From contig CABUAL010000019.1 in NCBI GenBank assembly GCA_902489515.1, positions 1-13,459 of the forward strand: a stretch of DNA of 13,459 nucleotides, in the 5' to 3' direction. Shown piece after piece: positions 7,167-13,439 of this stretch. Both the position numbers and the translations under genes were made by a program. The notes under the pieces are model-generated. The model was not told the origin of the DNA. It was given only the letters and a program-made list of their open reading frames with translations, and did no database searches. Positions within the stretch are counted from its first letter, which is position 1; each line of letters begins with the position of its first letter. The DNA is from an uncultured Collinsella sp. (lineage in GTDB: Bacteria; Actinomycetota; Coriobacteriia; Coriobacteriales; Coriobacteriaceae).

Positions 7167-8246
7167 CTAGGCGCGGTGCCAGTCGGTCAGGCAGGCATCG
7201 AGGGAGGCGATGAGCGCATCCTTGTCCATGTGACGGCCGATGATGCACAGGCTCGTCATGCGGTCGCCCGTCTCGTCGTCCCAAATCTGCATGATTTCGG
7301 GGTTCTCATCGATGATCTTCTGCTTCTCGCCCTCGGGCGCCGAGTCGACAAACAGGCCGTTCTCCATCAGGCGCATCTGGTGGCCGGCCTGCTCAAACAT
7401 GTAGCACATGTCCGGATCGCCGGTCTGCCACAACGGACCCTTGACGCGAATGACCTCGTCGGGCCACTCCTGCTCAACAAAATCGGTGAACTTCTGCAGG
7501 TCAAACGGTTTGCGGCGCGAGTAAACAAAGGTCTCGATGTCGTACTCGAGCACCTCGGGGTCGTCGTGCTCCTCGGGATGCTCCATGGCCTCGATCCAGG
7601 CGGCGGAGTTGTAGGCGCGCATAAAGTCGAAGCGGTCGGTGTCGAGTAGCTCCTCCATAGGAACCTCTCCGTTTTGAGCCTCGACGATTACGGCGTCCTT
7701 CTGCAGGCTGCGCACAATAGCCTTGAGCTCGGCGATCTGCTCAGGGCTCACGGTATCGGTCTTGTTGAGGATCAGCGTAGAGCAGAACTCGATCTGCTGG
7801 ATGAGCAAGCTCTCGATGTCGTCCTCGTCAATATCCTCTGCCAGCAGGTCGCGGCCGCCGTTGAACTCGTCATACATGCGGGCGCAATCGACTACGGCCA
7901 CGATGTTGTCGAGCGCGAGCTTGGGCTCGCCGCCCACCTTGGCCTCGTCGCAGAAGCTCGAGATGGTGTAAGCGATGGGGATGGGCTCGCAAATGCCCGA
8001 GGCCTCGATGATGATGTAATCGAAGTCGCCCGAATCGGCGATGCCTTGCAGCTGGTTGGCAAGGTCGTCCGAAAGCGTGCAGCAGATGCAGCCGTTGGTG
8101 AGCGGGATGAGGTCGTCGGTCTCGGAAAGGCCGCCGTCGGCGATGAGGCTGGCATCGACGTTGATCTCGCCGATATCGTTGACGATCACGGCGGCGCGGA
8201 TGCCGCCGTCGTTGGCGGCCAAGGACGAGGAAACGCTCGCACTCAT
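7167..8246 (-). CDS. G3E-family (COG0523/CobW-like) GTPase, 5' end and P-loop lost
   Basis: About 350 residues of clear COG0523 homology start at LAANDGGIRAAVIVNDIGEINVDASLI. The CxCC metal motif NGCICC, the strand YIIIEASGICEP, the GTPase motif NKTD (LILNKTDTV) and a CobW-type C-terminal domain follow. COG0523 proteins are metallochaperones that deliver zinc or other metals using GTP. The family begins with a P-loop (GxLGxGKTT) about 20 residues before the AVIVND strand; here it is absent. The sequence that replaces it (8218-8249) is an exact inverted copy of coding sequence in the neighbouring ArsC/Spx-like gene. The frame stays open to a TTG at 8312; the ATG at 8246 was used, but none of the possible starts (8312, 8300, 8246) has a ribosome site. 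As written the protein could not bind GTP normally, so it is a broken gene or an assembly error. It ends the operon before a strong terminator. Confidence 0.75.
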   Translation of the reverse strand: MSASVSSSLAANDGGIRAAVIVNDIGEINVDASLIADGGLSETDDLIPLTNGCICCTLSDDLANQLQGIADSGDFDYIIIEASGICEPIPIAYTISSFCDEAKVGGEPKLALDNIVAVVDCARMYDEFNGGRDLLAEDIDEDDIESLLIQQIEFCSTLILNKTDTVSPEQIAELKAIVRSLQKDAVIVEAQNGEVPMEELLDTDRFDFMRAYNSAAWIEAMEHPEEHDDPEVLEYDIETFVYSRRKPFDLQKFTDFVEQEWPDEVIRVKGPLWQTGDPDMCYMFEQAGHQMRLMENGLFVDSAPEGEKQKIIDENPEIMQIWDDETGDRMTSLCIIGRHMDKDALIASLDACLTDWHRA

Positions 8247-8249
8247 CCA
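8218..8249 (+). repeat. 32-bp inverted repeat, copy A (at the G3E break)
   Basis: Thirty-two bases here equal, without mismatch, the reverse complement of 8412-8443. On the + strand they read codons A-K-D-E-E-T-L-A-L-I, which is coding sense of the ArsC/Spx-like protein, so this copy is the misplaced one. The match ends exactly where recognisable G3E coding sequence begins (8217). Confidence 0.95.
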
Positions 8250-8281
8250 TCGCCGACCCACGCGCTGGCAAATAACACAGG

Positions 8282-8623
8282 CTACTCCCAGGCTCCCCAT
8301 ACATCGGGGCAATAACCGACGGTGGCCTTTTTGCCGTTGCGCACGATGGGCTCGGCCAAGACCTGCTGATTCTCGAGTAGCTTGTCGAAGCGCTGGCTAG
8401 AGGTGAGGTGCTGGATGAGTGCGAGCGTTTCCTCGTCCTTGGCTTTGGGGTTGAGCAGCTTGTCGATACCGCCGACCGCCTGCATCACGCTCGTGAGCTC
8501 GCCCTTGCTCATCTCCTTTTCCTTAAGGTCGATAAACTGCACCTTAATGCGGCGCTCCTTAAAATAACGCTGTGCCTTCTTGGTGTCGAAGGACTTCTTG
8601 GTGCCAAAAATTTGCACGTTCAT
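8282..8623 (-). CDS. ArsC/Spx-family thioredoxin-fold protein lacking both active-site cysteines
   Basis: 113 residues, the usual family size. The start MNVQIFGTKKSFDTKKAQRYF at 8623 is placed by homology; its ribosome site is weak (CGGCGGAA). ArsC/Spx features are the first strand, the helix DTKKAQRYFKERRI, the strand VQFIDLKEKEMSKGEL, and the late motif LLENQQVLAEPIVRNGKKATVGY with the cis-proline loop. Arsenate reductases and Spx have C-x-x-C or a single Cys after the first strand (NPNCGTCRKA); the aligned stretch here is TKKSFDTKKA, with Ser and Thr instead. It therefore cannot be a thiol redox enzyme by the known mechanism. A regulator that binds RNA polymerase like Spx or a structural paralogue are possible; neither is shown. 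It lies 17 nt after the flavodoxin-like gene, probably in one operon. Confidence 0.8.
   Translation of the reverse strand: MNVQIFGTKKSFDTKKAQRYFKERRIKVQFIDLKEKEMSKGELTSVMQAVGGIDKLLNPKAKDEETLALIQHLTSSQRFDKLLENQQVLAEPIVRNGKKATVGYCPDVWGAWE
8412..8443 (-). repeat. 32-bp inverted repeat, copy B (inside the ArsC/Spx-like gene)
   Basis: This is the native copy: on the - strand it encodes A-K-D-E-E-T-L-A-L-I in the middle of the intact ArsC/Spx-like frame, in keeping with the family. The partner is at 8218-8249 in opposite orientation; the two copies enclose 162 bp. Confidence 0.95.
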
Positions 8624-8640
8624 GTATTTGTTCCGCCGTT

Positions 8641-9264
8641 CTACCTGATGAAGTTGGTGCGCTCGCGATCGGCTTCGGGTGCTTCGATGCCGGCGGCCTG
8701 TCCTGCCTCGATACAATGCAGGAGCCAGGCCATGTTCTTGCCGATGTTGCGCATGGTGGCCAGGCCCTCGGCGTCCTGGGCGGCCTCGCCCGGCATGGCG
8801 CCAAACACGTTGTTCCAGTACGTGGAAGCAACCACGGGCATCTGGTTGATGGTGAAGTACTTATTGAGCACGTCGAAGGTGGTCGACGTGCCGCCGCGAC
8901 GGGCAACGGCGACGGCAGCGCCCGGCTTGTGTGCAAAGGCTTTGCTGCCGGCATAGAATGCGCGATCGAGTGCCGAGAGAATGCGGCCGCTGGGGTGCGC
9001 GTAGTAGACAGGCGAGCCAAAGACAAAGCCATCTGCCTGCTCGGCTGCAGCGATGAGCTCGTTCACCACGTCGTCGTCAAAGGTGCAGCGTCCGCCAAGC
9101 TTGCCGCACTGACCGCAACCGATGCAGTCGCGAATGGGCTTGGCGCCCAGCTGAAACACCTCGGTATCAATGCCTTCGGCATCAAGTTGCTCTGCGATCT
9201 CGGCGAGTGCGCGGGCAGTGTTGCCGTTTGCCTTGGAGCTGCCATTGACTAAAAGAACCTTCAT
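8641..9264 (-). CDS. Flavodoxin-fold NAD(P)H-dependent oxidoreductase with four-cysteine cluster motif
   Basis: 207 residues; the ATG at 9264 lies 6 nt after GAGGGAG (a GTG one codon earlier is possible). MKVLLVNGSSKANGNTARAL (1-20) is the FMN phosphate-binding loop of the NADPH-dependent FMN reductase/iron-sulfur flavoprotein group. CIGCGQCGKLGGRC (47-60) gives Cys47-x2-Cys50-x2-Cys53-x6-Cys60, which fits the compact CX2CX2CX4-7C motif that holds a [4Fe-4S] cluster in archaeal Isf proteins. FGSPVYYAHPSG (about 84-95) is the flavin isoalloxazine loop. It likely moves electrons from NAD(P)H or ferredoxin through FMN to an unknown acceptor in the cytosol. It is the first gene of the operon with the ArsC/Spx-like and G3E genes; this grouping suggests redox or metal stress, by inference only. 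Confidence 0.88.
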   Translation of the reverse strand: MKVLLVNGSSKANGNTARALAEIAEQLDAEGIDTEVFQLGAKPIRDCIGCGQCGKLGGRCTFDDDVVNELIAAAEQADGFVFGSPVYYAHPSGRILSALDRAFYAGSKAFAHKPGAAVAVARRGGTSTTFDVLNKYFTINQMPVVASTYWNNVFGAMPGEAAQDAEGLATMRNIGKNMAWLLHCIEAGQAAGIEAPEADRERTNFIR

Positions 9265-9301
9265 CACAAACTCCCTCTGCTGTCGATGACTTATGCAGAG
9301 G

Positions 9302-9307
9302 ATTATC
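9302..9307 (-). promoter_or_regulatory. Extended -10 promoter of the flavodoxin-like gene
   Basis: On the - strand TGC-GATAAT forms an extended -10 element (GATAAT is the complement of 9302-9307), about 38 nt before the ATG at 9264. The -35 region is GC-rich and does not match the consensus, which an extended -10 can tolerate. Confidence 0.45.
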
Positions 9308-9338
9308 GCACGATGGGGGAGGCGGTGCGGGCGCGGTG

Positions 9339-10868
9339 CTAGTCCAGTTTGGTACCTGGCACCTGCACGGCTTTCCCGAGCAACGCTTTGAGCTCGTTCA
9401 AAATGGAAACGGGCTGACGGTCGACGCCGTCCAGATGGAGCGTGGCCACGCGAATGGGCGGCTGATATTCAAGCGAGCCGATGAGCACGGGAGAACCCAG
9501 GAACCGTTCGATGTCGTTTGCGATCTCGTCGATTGCCTCGGGGCCGAGCTCATCGAAGAGTGCCACGAACGTTGGTCCCGTCGAGCGGAACAGACGGCCC
9601 TTGCCGCGCGAACAATCCATGAGGCAGGCGGCGCTTTCGGCGAGCACGCGGTCGCCTGCATCGAATCCAAAGCGGGCATTGACCTCGGCGATATCGTCGA
9701 CCTTAATGGCAATAAAGCCTGCCTCGCGCGCCACGCGGCGCATCTCTCCAATAGCGTTGACCAGCGCGTGGATATCGCCCAGGCCCGTTACCGAGTCGGT
9801 CGTATCCGCTAGGCTTCGGTTGACGATAATGCCCACATACATGCTGGGCTCGGTATCGGTACCGTCCAAGCGGTAGCCCGTGCAGTCGCAAAGCACGTAC
9901 GCTCCGGTGGCATCCATTACGCGATACTGCATGTAGTGGAAGTGCCACGTGCCGTTTATCACCATGTCGAGCTCGGCGCGTACGTTGTCGCGGTCCTCGG
10001 GATGAACGCGTGCGAGCCACATGTCGAGTGAGTTAAAAGGGTGCTGGGAGGGCAGGTCAAAATCGCGCACGGCGTTAACCGACCATTGCGATTCTCCCGT
10101 ATCGAGATTGAGGATAAACGGATAGCGCGTCTCGGAGCTCATGGAGATCGCTTGGAACACCCGGTCGTTGCAGGGAAGCTGATCGACGATTGGGCGTTGC
10201 GGCGCGTCATCGTCTTTCGGTTGCTGCACACGATGCATAAGCTTATAGCGATACATCTTGCGATCGGCATCCATCGTCATCTGGCGACGCGTGTCGCCGG
10301 CAAGTGGATCGACGTGCGAGCAGCCAAAGCTAAAGCTGCCGATCATGGGCGCCTTGCCACCTGAGCTCGCCTCGATCAGCCTGGTACGTACCTGCTCCAA
10401 GCGCTGCTCGAGTTCAATCTCGTTTGCGGAGGGCGAGATGAGCACAAACTCGTCTCCACCGATACGGAACAGCATCTCATCGTGCTCCATAGTTTCGGAG
10501 AGCGTGCGGCAGATGCTCAGAATATAGCGATTGCCTTCGGCGTGGCCAAACCTATCATTGCAATGCTTGAGATGGTCGATGTCAATATAGGCGCAGGTGA
10601 AGGGGTCGCCTTTGCGCCAGAGTTGCTCGACGTGACGGTCGAATCCGTTGCGGTTGCCCAAGTTGGTGAGCGGATCGATATAGGCGTTGCGCTCAAGCAG
10701 CTGGCGCTCTTGTTGCAGGATGGCATGCGTCTTTTGCAGTTGCTCACCAACGGCGCGTAGCTCAGCAGGCAGCGCGGCAACATCGAGTTCAGCGGTCGAG
10801 ACGCCGTTCGCAAGTCGCTGAAGATAGGCAATAATCGATTGCTCGCCCAGGCGATATGACTCGTTCAT
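9339..10868 (-). CDS. GGDEF-PAS-degenerate GGDEF signalling protein (diguanylate cyclase)
   Basis: 509 residues; the ATG at 10868 lies 9 nt after AAGGAGG. A helical N-terminus (about 36-62) leads to an intact GGDEF domain (about 60-215): DPLTNLGNR (65-73), IDIDHLKHCNDRFGH and the active site RIGGDEF (135-141). The RxxD inhibitory site is replaced by EHDE, so product feedback is probably absent. A PAS-like domain follows (about 245-350, with LARVHPEDRDNVRAEL). A second GGDEF-fold domain (about 355-500) starts with DSVTGLGDIHALV but has STGPTF in place of the active motif, so it is catalytically dead. The protein should make cyclic di-GMP from two GTP, with the PAS and dead domains as sensors. 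No membrane segment or EAL domain is present, but an EAL remnant lies just upstream on the same strand. Confidence 0.85.
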   Translation of the reverse strand: MNESYRLGEQSIIAYLQRLANGVSTAELDVAALPAELRAVGEQLQKTHAILQQERQLLERNAYIDPLTNLGNRNGFDRHVEQLWRKGDPFTCAYIDIDHLKHCNDRFGHAEGNRYILSICRTLSETMEHDEMLFRIGGDEFVLISPSANEIELEQRLEQVRTRLIEASSGGKAPMIGSFSFGCSHVDPLAGDTRRQMTMDADRKMYRYKLMHRVQQPKDDDAPQRPIVDQLPCNDRVFQAISMSSETRYPFILNLDTGESQWSVNAVRDFDLPSQHPFNSLDMWLARVHPEDRDNVRAELDMVINGTWHFHYMQYRVMDATGAYVLCDCTGYRLDGTDTEPSMYVGIIVNRSLADTTDSVTGLGDIHALVNAIGEMRRVAREAGFIAIKVDDIAEVNARFGFDAGDRVLAESAACLMDCSRGKGRLFRSTGPTFVALFDELGPEAIDEIANDIERFLGSPVLIGSLEYQPPIRVATLHLDGVDRQPVSILNELKALLGKAVQVPGTKLD

Positions 10869-10906
10869 GATGGATAACCTCCTTGGGCGGAACAACGGTT
10901 TGTATC

Positions 10907-10937
10907 ATATCCCCAATTCGGTTTGAATTGGGGATAT
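10907..10937 (-). promoter_or_regulatory. Palindrome overlapping the putative promoter of the GGDEF gene
   Basis: Perfect 13-bp inverted repeat, ATATCCCCAATTC at 10907-10919 and its complement at 10925-10937, with a 5-nt loop, centred about 54 nt upstream of the GGDEF start. On the - strand its end forms TATGAT, a good -10 candidate, though no clear -35 is seen. It could be an operator, or a terminator for transcripts entering from the EAL remnant; no T tract follows, which favours operator. Confidence 0.45.
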
Positions 10938-10995
10938 AAGTTAGCTAATGGAGACAAATGCCCCCTTCGGCGGTGGCGTTTTGCGCGCGAGCGTA

Positions 10996-11280
10996 TCAGT
11001 TTTTATTGCCACCATCGAGCAATGCCTCAAAATCATTCGCCGGCATGGGGAGGTAGTAGAGGAAGCCCTGAGCGTAGCGGGCGCCCATCTGTCGTAGCAT
11101 GTTCGCCTGCTCATTCGTCTCGACGCCTTCGACCACGACCGGCAGATGGAGCGACTGCGCCATTTCGAGCATCGATGAAATGATCTGCGTGCTGCGGCCT
11201 TGATCGCCGTCGACGGGCGCAATCTGCCAAATGTGCTTGTCGAGCGTCACCATAAAGCCGCTTTCCTCGAGTGCGGGGAT
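10996..11280 (-). pseudogene. Remnant of an EAL phosphodiesterase domain with internal deletion
   Basis: Ninety-four codons on the - strand encode two separate pieces of an EAL domain joined in frame. IPALEESGFMVTLDKHIWQ (11280-11224) matches the segment after the EAL catalytic start. IAPVDGDQGRSTQIISSMLEMAQ, VVVEGVETNEQANMLRQMG and YAQGFLYYLPMP (11223 to 10996) match the last third, including the conserved EGVET motif. Between them the family has over 100 residues with the metal-binding Asp-Asp and the Lys site, and all are missing. The E-A-L motif itself and everything before it are missing too. No start or ribosome site fits. This is therefore the decayed end of a cyclic di-GMP phosphodiesterase, not a working gene. 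The rest of the gap up to 11420 holds only the patatin gene promoter region. Confidence 0.75.
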
Positions 11281-11370
11281 ATGGGTGCACATGCTGTGGG
11301 CGGCTGTTATTCGACAAACGGTAGCGCGACGATGCGATGTTCGATAAAAATGCGACTGGGACGATATATG

Positions 11371-11396
11371 TTGACGGGTATACTTGTCCCGTTTTA
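11371..11396 (+). promoter_or_regulatory. Candidate promoter of the patatin-like gene
   Basis: TTGACG at 11371-11376 is a good -35 box; 17 bp later comes TTAAAA (11394-11399 region), a weak -10. TATACT at 11379-11384 is an alternative -10 without a good -35. The spacer holds a short inverted repeat, ACGGG at 11374 and CCCGT at 11388-11392, which may be a regulator site. The ATG at 11421 lies about 20 nt downstream. Confidence 0.35.
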
Positions 11397-11420
11397 AAAC
11401 GCAGGAACGGAGATGGTCGC

Positions 11421-12290
11421 ATGGCACAGTCAAATATGACGCGCACGGTGGGGCTGGCGCTCGAGGGAGGCGGCTACCGCGGTATGTATACGGCGGGCGT
11501 GCTCGACGTTTGGATGGAGCACGGTTTGACCTGCGACCATATGGTGGGCGTCTCGGCGGGCGCGGCGTTTGGCTACAACTTTAAATCGCGCCAGATCGGC
11601 CGCGCCATTCGCTATAACAAGGCCTATTGCGCCGACAAGCGCTATGCGAGCGTGACCAGCTGGCTGCGAACCGGCGATATGTACAATGCCGACTTTGCTT
11701 ATCACGAGGTGCCTATCGAGCGCGATCCTATCGACTTGGAGGCGTATCGCACCTGTCCCATGCGATTTACGTGCGTGTGTACCGATATCGAGACGGGCAA
11801 GGCCGTCTATCACGATCTGCCGTATGGCGACGAGCGCGATATCGAGTGGATTCGGGCGTCGTCGGCAATTCCCGTGGCGACGCGTCCCGTTGCTATTGAC
11901 GGGCATAAGTATCTGGATGGTGGCGTGGCTGATTCTATTCCCAGCGCGTGGCTGTTTGCGCAGGGGTATGACCGCAATATCGTGGTACTCACGCAGCCGG
12001 CGGGCTTTGTGAAGCAGCCCAACAGCGTGATGCCCATGCTGCGGCGCTTGTTCCGTCACTATCCGGAGTTTGTCGCAGCGCTTGAGCACCGGCATGAGGT
12101 CTACAATGCCACGCTCGATGACCTGGCACGTCGCGAGGCTGCCGGCGAGATCTTTGTGGTGCGTCCGAGCGAATCGGTGAAGGTGCCGTCGCTGTGTCGC
12201 GAGCCCGATGAACTTGAGCGCATCTACCAGATTGGTCGCCGCGATGCGGAGGCGACCTTGCCGGAACTGGAGGCATATCTGGCAGGGTAG
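11421..12290 (+). CDS. Patatin-like phospholipase family protein (YjjU-like)
   Basis: 289 residues. The ATG at 11421 lies 8 nt after GGAG; longer in-frame starts upstream add unrelated residues. The patatin Ser-Asp dyad is complete: oxyanion loop LEGGGYRGMYTAG (GGGYRG at 16-21), nucleophile Ser45 in GVSAG (43-47) and Asp166 in DGG (166-168). The C-terminal third (FRHYPEFVAALEHRHEVYNATLDDL, then EIFVVRPSE and a final helix) matches the bacterial YjjU-like group rather than ExoU toxins. The expected activity is hydrolysis of acyl esters of membrane lipids; no signal peptide or membrane segment is seen, so it acts from the cytosol. It stands alone between the EAL remnant and a hairpin, and converges on the thiamine operon. 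Confidence 0.9.
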   Translation: MAQSNMTRTVGLALEGGGYRGMYTAGVLDVWMEHGLTCDHMVGVSAGAAFGYNFKSRQIGRAIRYNKAYCADKRYASVTSWLRTGDMYNADFAYHEVPIERDPIDLEAYRTCPMRFTCVCTDIETGKAVYHDLPYGDERDIEWIRASSAIPVATRPVAIDGHKYLDGGVADSIPSAWLFAQGYDRNIVVLTQPAGFVKQPNSVMPMLRRLFRHYPEFVAALEHRHEVYNATLDDLARREAAGEIFVVRPSESVKVPSLCREPDELERIYQIGRRDAEATLPELEAYLAG

Positions 12291-12312
12291 AGGCTGCTGC
12301 CGCCATCTCGGC

Positions 12313-12358
12313 GGAAAGCGCATCCCGGAATGGAGGCTCAAACTGGGATGCGCTTTCC
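12313..12358. terminator. Hairpin between the convergent patatin-like and thiE genes
   Basis: Perfect 14-bp inverted repeat, GGAAAGCGCATCCC at 12313-12326 and its complement at 12345-12358, with an 18-nt loop. It starts 22 nt after the patatin-like stop and ends 44 nt before the thiE stop, so it can serve both genes. No T tract follows on either strand. Nothing else is seen in the 112-nt gap. Confidence 0.65.
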
Positions 12359-12402
12359 ATTGCTGAAGATATGAGGCTGCGAATCAGCTGCTCGGCCTAG
12401 AC

Positions 12403-13098
12403 TTACGCCTGCTGCCAGGTGTCGACGAGCTCCTTGGCCGCGGCGTAGGGGTCATCGGCGCTGCAGACGGCGCTCACCACGAAAAAGCCGTCGACGCCGG
12501 TGGCCTTGAGCTGTGGCAGGTCGGCCGTCTTGACGCCGCCGCCCACCACGATGGGCACGGGGCTTGCCGCGTGGAGGGCGGCCAGGTCCTCAAAGCTCTT
12601 GGTGATGATAGAGCCGTCGGCCGCGCGTCCGCAGTCGCGCTTGGTCTCGGTCTCGTGGAGTGGGCCGATGCCCAGGTAGTCGACTAGGCTCATGTCGGCG
12701 GTCTTGACGTACTCGAGCATCTCCTCGCAACGGGCGGAAAGGCCCACGATGGCGTTGGGCCCCAGCAGCTTGCGACAGACCTCGACGGGAATGTCGCTCT
12801 GACCCACGTGCACGCCGTCGACAGCAATGCCCTGCTCGCGCGCGGCGAGTACGCAGTCCAGGCGGTCGTCAATCAGCAAAGCGACCTGACCGGTCTTGCC
12901 GGCCTGTGCGATTGCCTGCGCGGCGTCGCCGGTCAGCGCAATGATCTCGCGGGCGCTTGCCACCTTGGAGCGCACCTGGATGCAGGTAAAGCCGGCGTCG
13001 AGTGCCTGGGCCACCACATCGCCCACGGGGCGCCCGAGCGTGTTTTCGGGGCCGAGCACCAGATAGGCCGAGATATCAAGGTTGTCGCGGATACTCAT
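12403..13098 (-). CDS. thiE: Thiamine-phosphate synthase
   Basis: 231 residues, typical length. The ATG at 13098 lies 7 nt after AGGAGG. ThiE joins the HMP pyrophosphate and thiazole phosphate moieties to thiamine monophosphate, releasing pyrophosphate. A TIM-barrel with the family motifs is seen: AYLVLGPEN at the first strand, IQVRSK (QLREK in most relatives), LLIDDRLD, GVHVGQSDIP, IVGLSAR, YLGIGPLHETETK and VPIVVGGGVK, ending in GVDGFFVVSAVCSADDP. The pyrophosphate-binding Lys, the metal Asp residues and the T-x-TK loop are kept, so it should be active; VRS for LRE is a mild departure. Its start overlaps the stop of the upstream UPF0045 gene by 4 nt (ATGA), so translation is coupled. A shared TPP riboswitch, if any, would lie beyond the window. 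Confidence 0.93.
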   Translation of the reverse strand: MSIRDNLDISAYLVLGPENTLGRPVGDVVAQALDAGFTCIQVRSKVASAREIIALTGDAAQAIAQAGKTGQVALLIDDRLDCVLAAREQGIAVDGVHVGQSDIPVEVCRKLLGPNAIVGLSARCEEMLEYVKTADMSLVDYLGIGPLHETETKRDCGRAADGSIITKSFEDLAALHAASPVPIVVGGGVKTADLPQLKATGVDGFFVVSAVCSADDPYAAAKELVDTWQQA

Positions 13099-13436
13099 CG
13101 TGTTTCCTCCTGCTTTTTGATCTGAGCTTCCATGCGCTCGAGCTTGCCGGTCATGGTGTCGGTAAATCCGGGTCGAATATCGGCTTTGAGCACGACTTCG
13201 GTGCGGATGCCCTTGCTCGCCAACACAAAGGTTGCGTCGCGCACGACCTGCATGACCTCGTCCCAGTCGCCCTCGATCTCGGTGAACATCGAGGTGGTGC
13301 GGTTGGGAAGGCCGCTCTCGCGAATGACGCGCACGACCTCGGCGACCTCGGCGGACAGCTCATCGCCGGTGCCGCACGGGGCGATGGCCACGGCGACGAG
13401 CGTATTCATGCCGGCATTGGTTGCGGGCTCGGACAT
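13095..13436 (-). CDS. UPF0045/MTH1187-family thiamine-binding protein
   Basis: 113 residues. The ATG at 13436 lies 7 nt after GAGGAGG; the internal ATG at 13409 has no such site, so the first nine residues are probably real or trimmed. The core from MNTLVAVAIAPCGTG to VLKADIRPGF fits the MTH1187/YkoF-like fold: the first strand with P-C-G-T-G, the helix of VAEVVRVIRESGL, then SMFTEIEGDWDEVMQVV, where the T-x-IEG motif is the family hallmark. Members form tetramers that bind thiamine or its pyrimidine part and are often next to thiamine synthesis or uptake genes. The ATGA overlap with thiE supports this here. A transport-chaperone or substrate-holding role is inferred. Confidence 0.88.
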   Translation of the reverse strand: MSEPATNAGMNTLVAVAIAPCGTGDELSAEVAEVVRVIRESGLPNRTTSMFTEIEGDWDEVMQVVRDATFVLASKGIRTEVVLKADIRPGFTDTMTGKLERMEAQIKKQEETR

Positions 13437-13439
13437 GGC

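Noticed and set aside
7674..8315. Open frame on the + strand opposite the G3E gene (213 codons)
   Set aside because: It is antisense to well-recognised G3E motifs and low in complexity (Asp/Val/Leu rich), as expected for a shadow frame.
8218..8443. Phase-variable inversion between the two 32-bp inverted repeats
   Set aside because: Inverting the segment would break the ArsC/Spx-like gene and still would not restore a start or P-loop to the G3E gene, and no invertase is nearby.
10938..10995. Terminator after the EAL remnant (GC-rich stretch near 10958-10980)
   Set aside because: The possible stem has several mismatches and no convincing loop, so it was not listed.
11430..12341. Open frame on the - strand opposite the patatin-like gene (303 codons)
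   Set aside because: The + strand shows all patatin motifs in order; the antisense frame has no recognisable domain and reads through the 3' hairpin.
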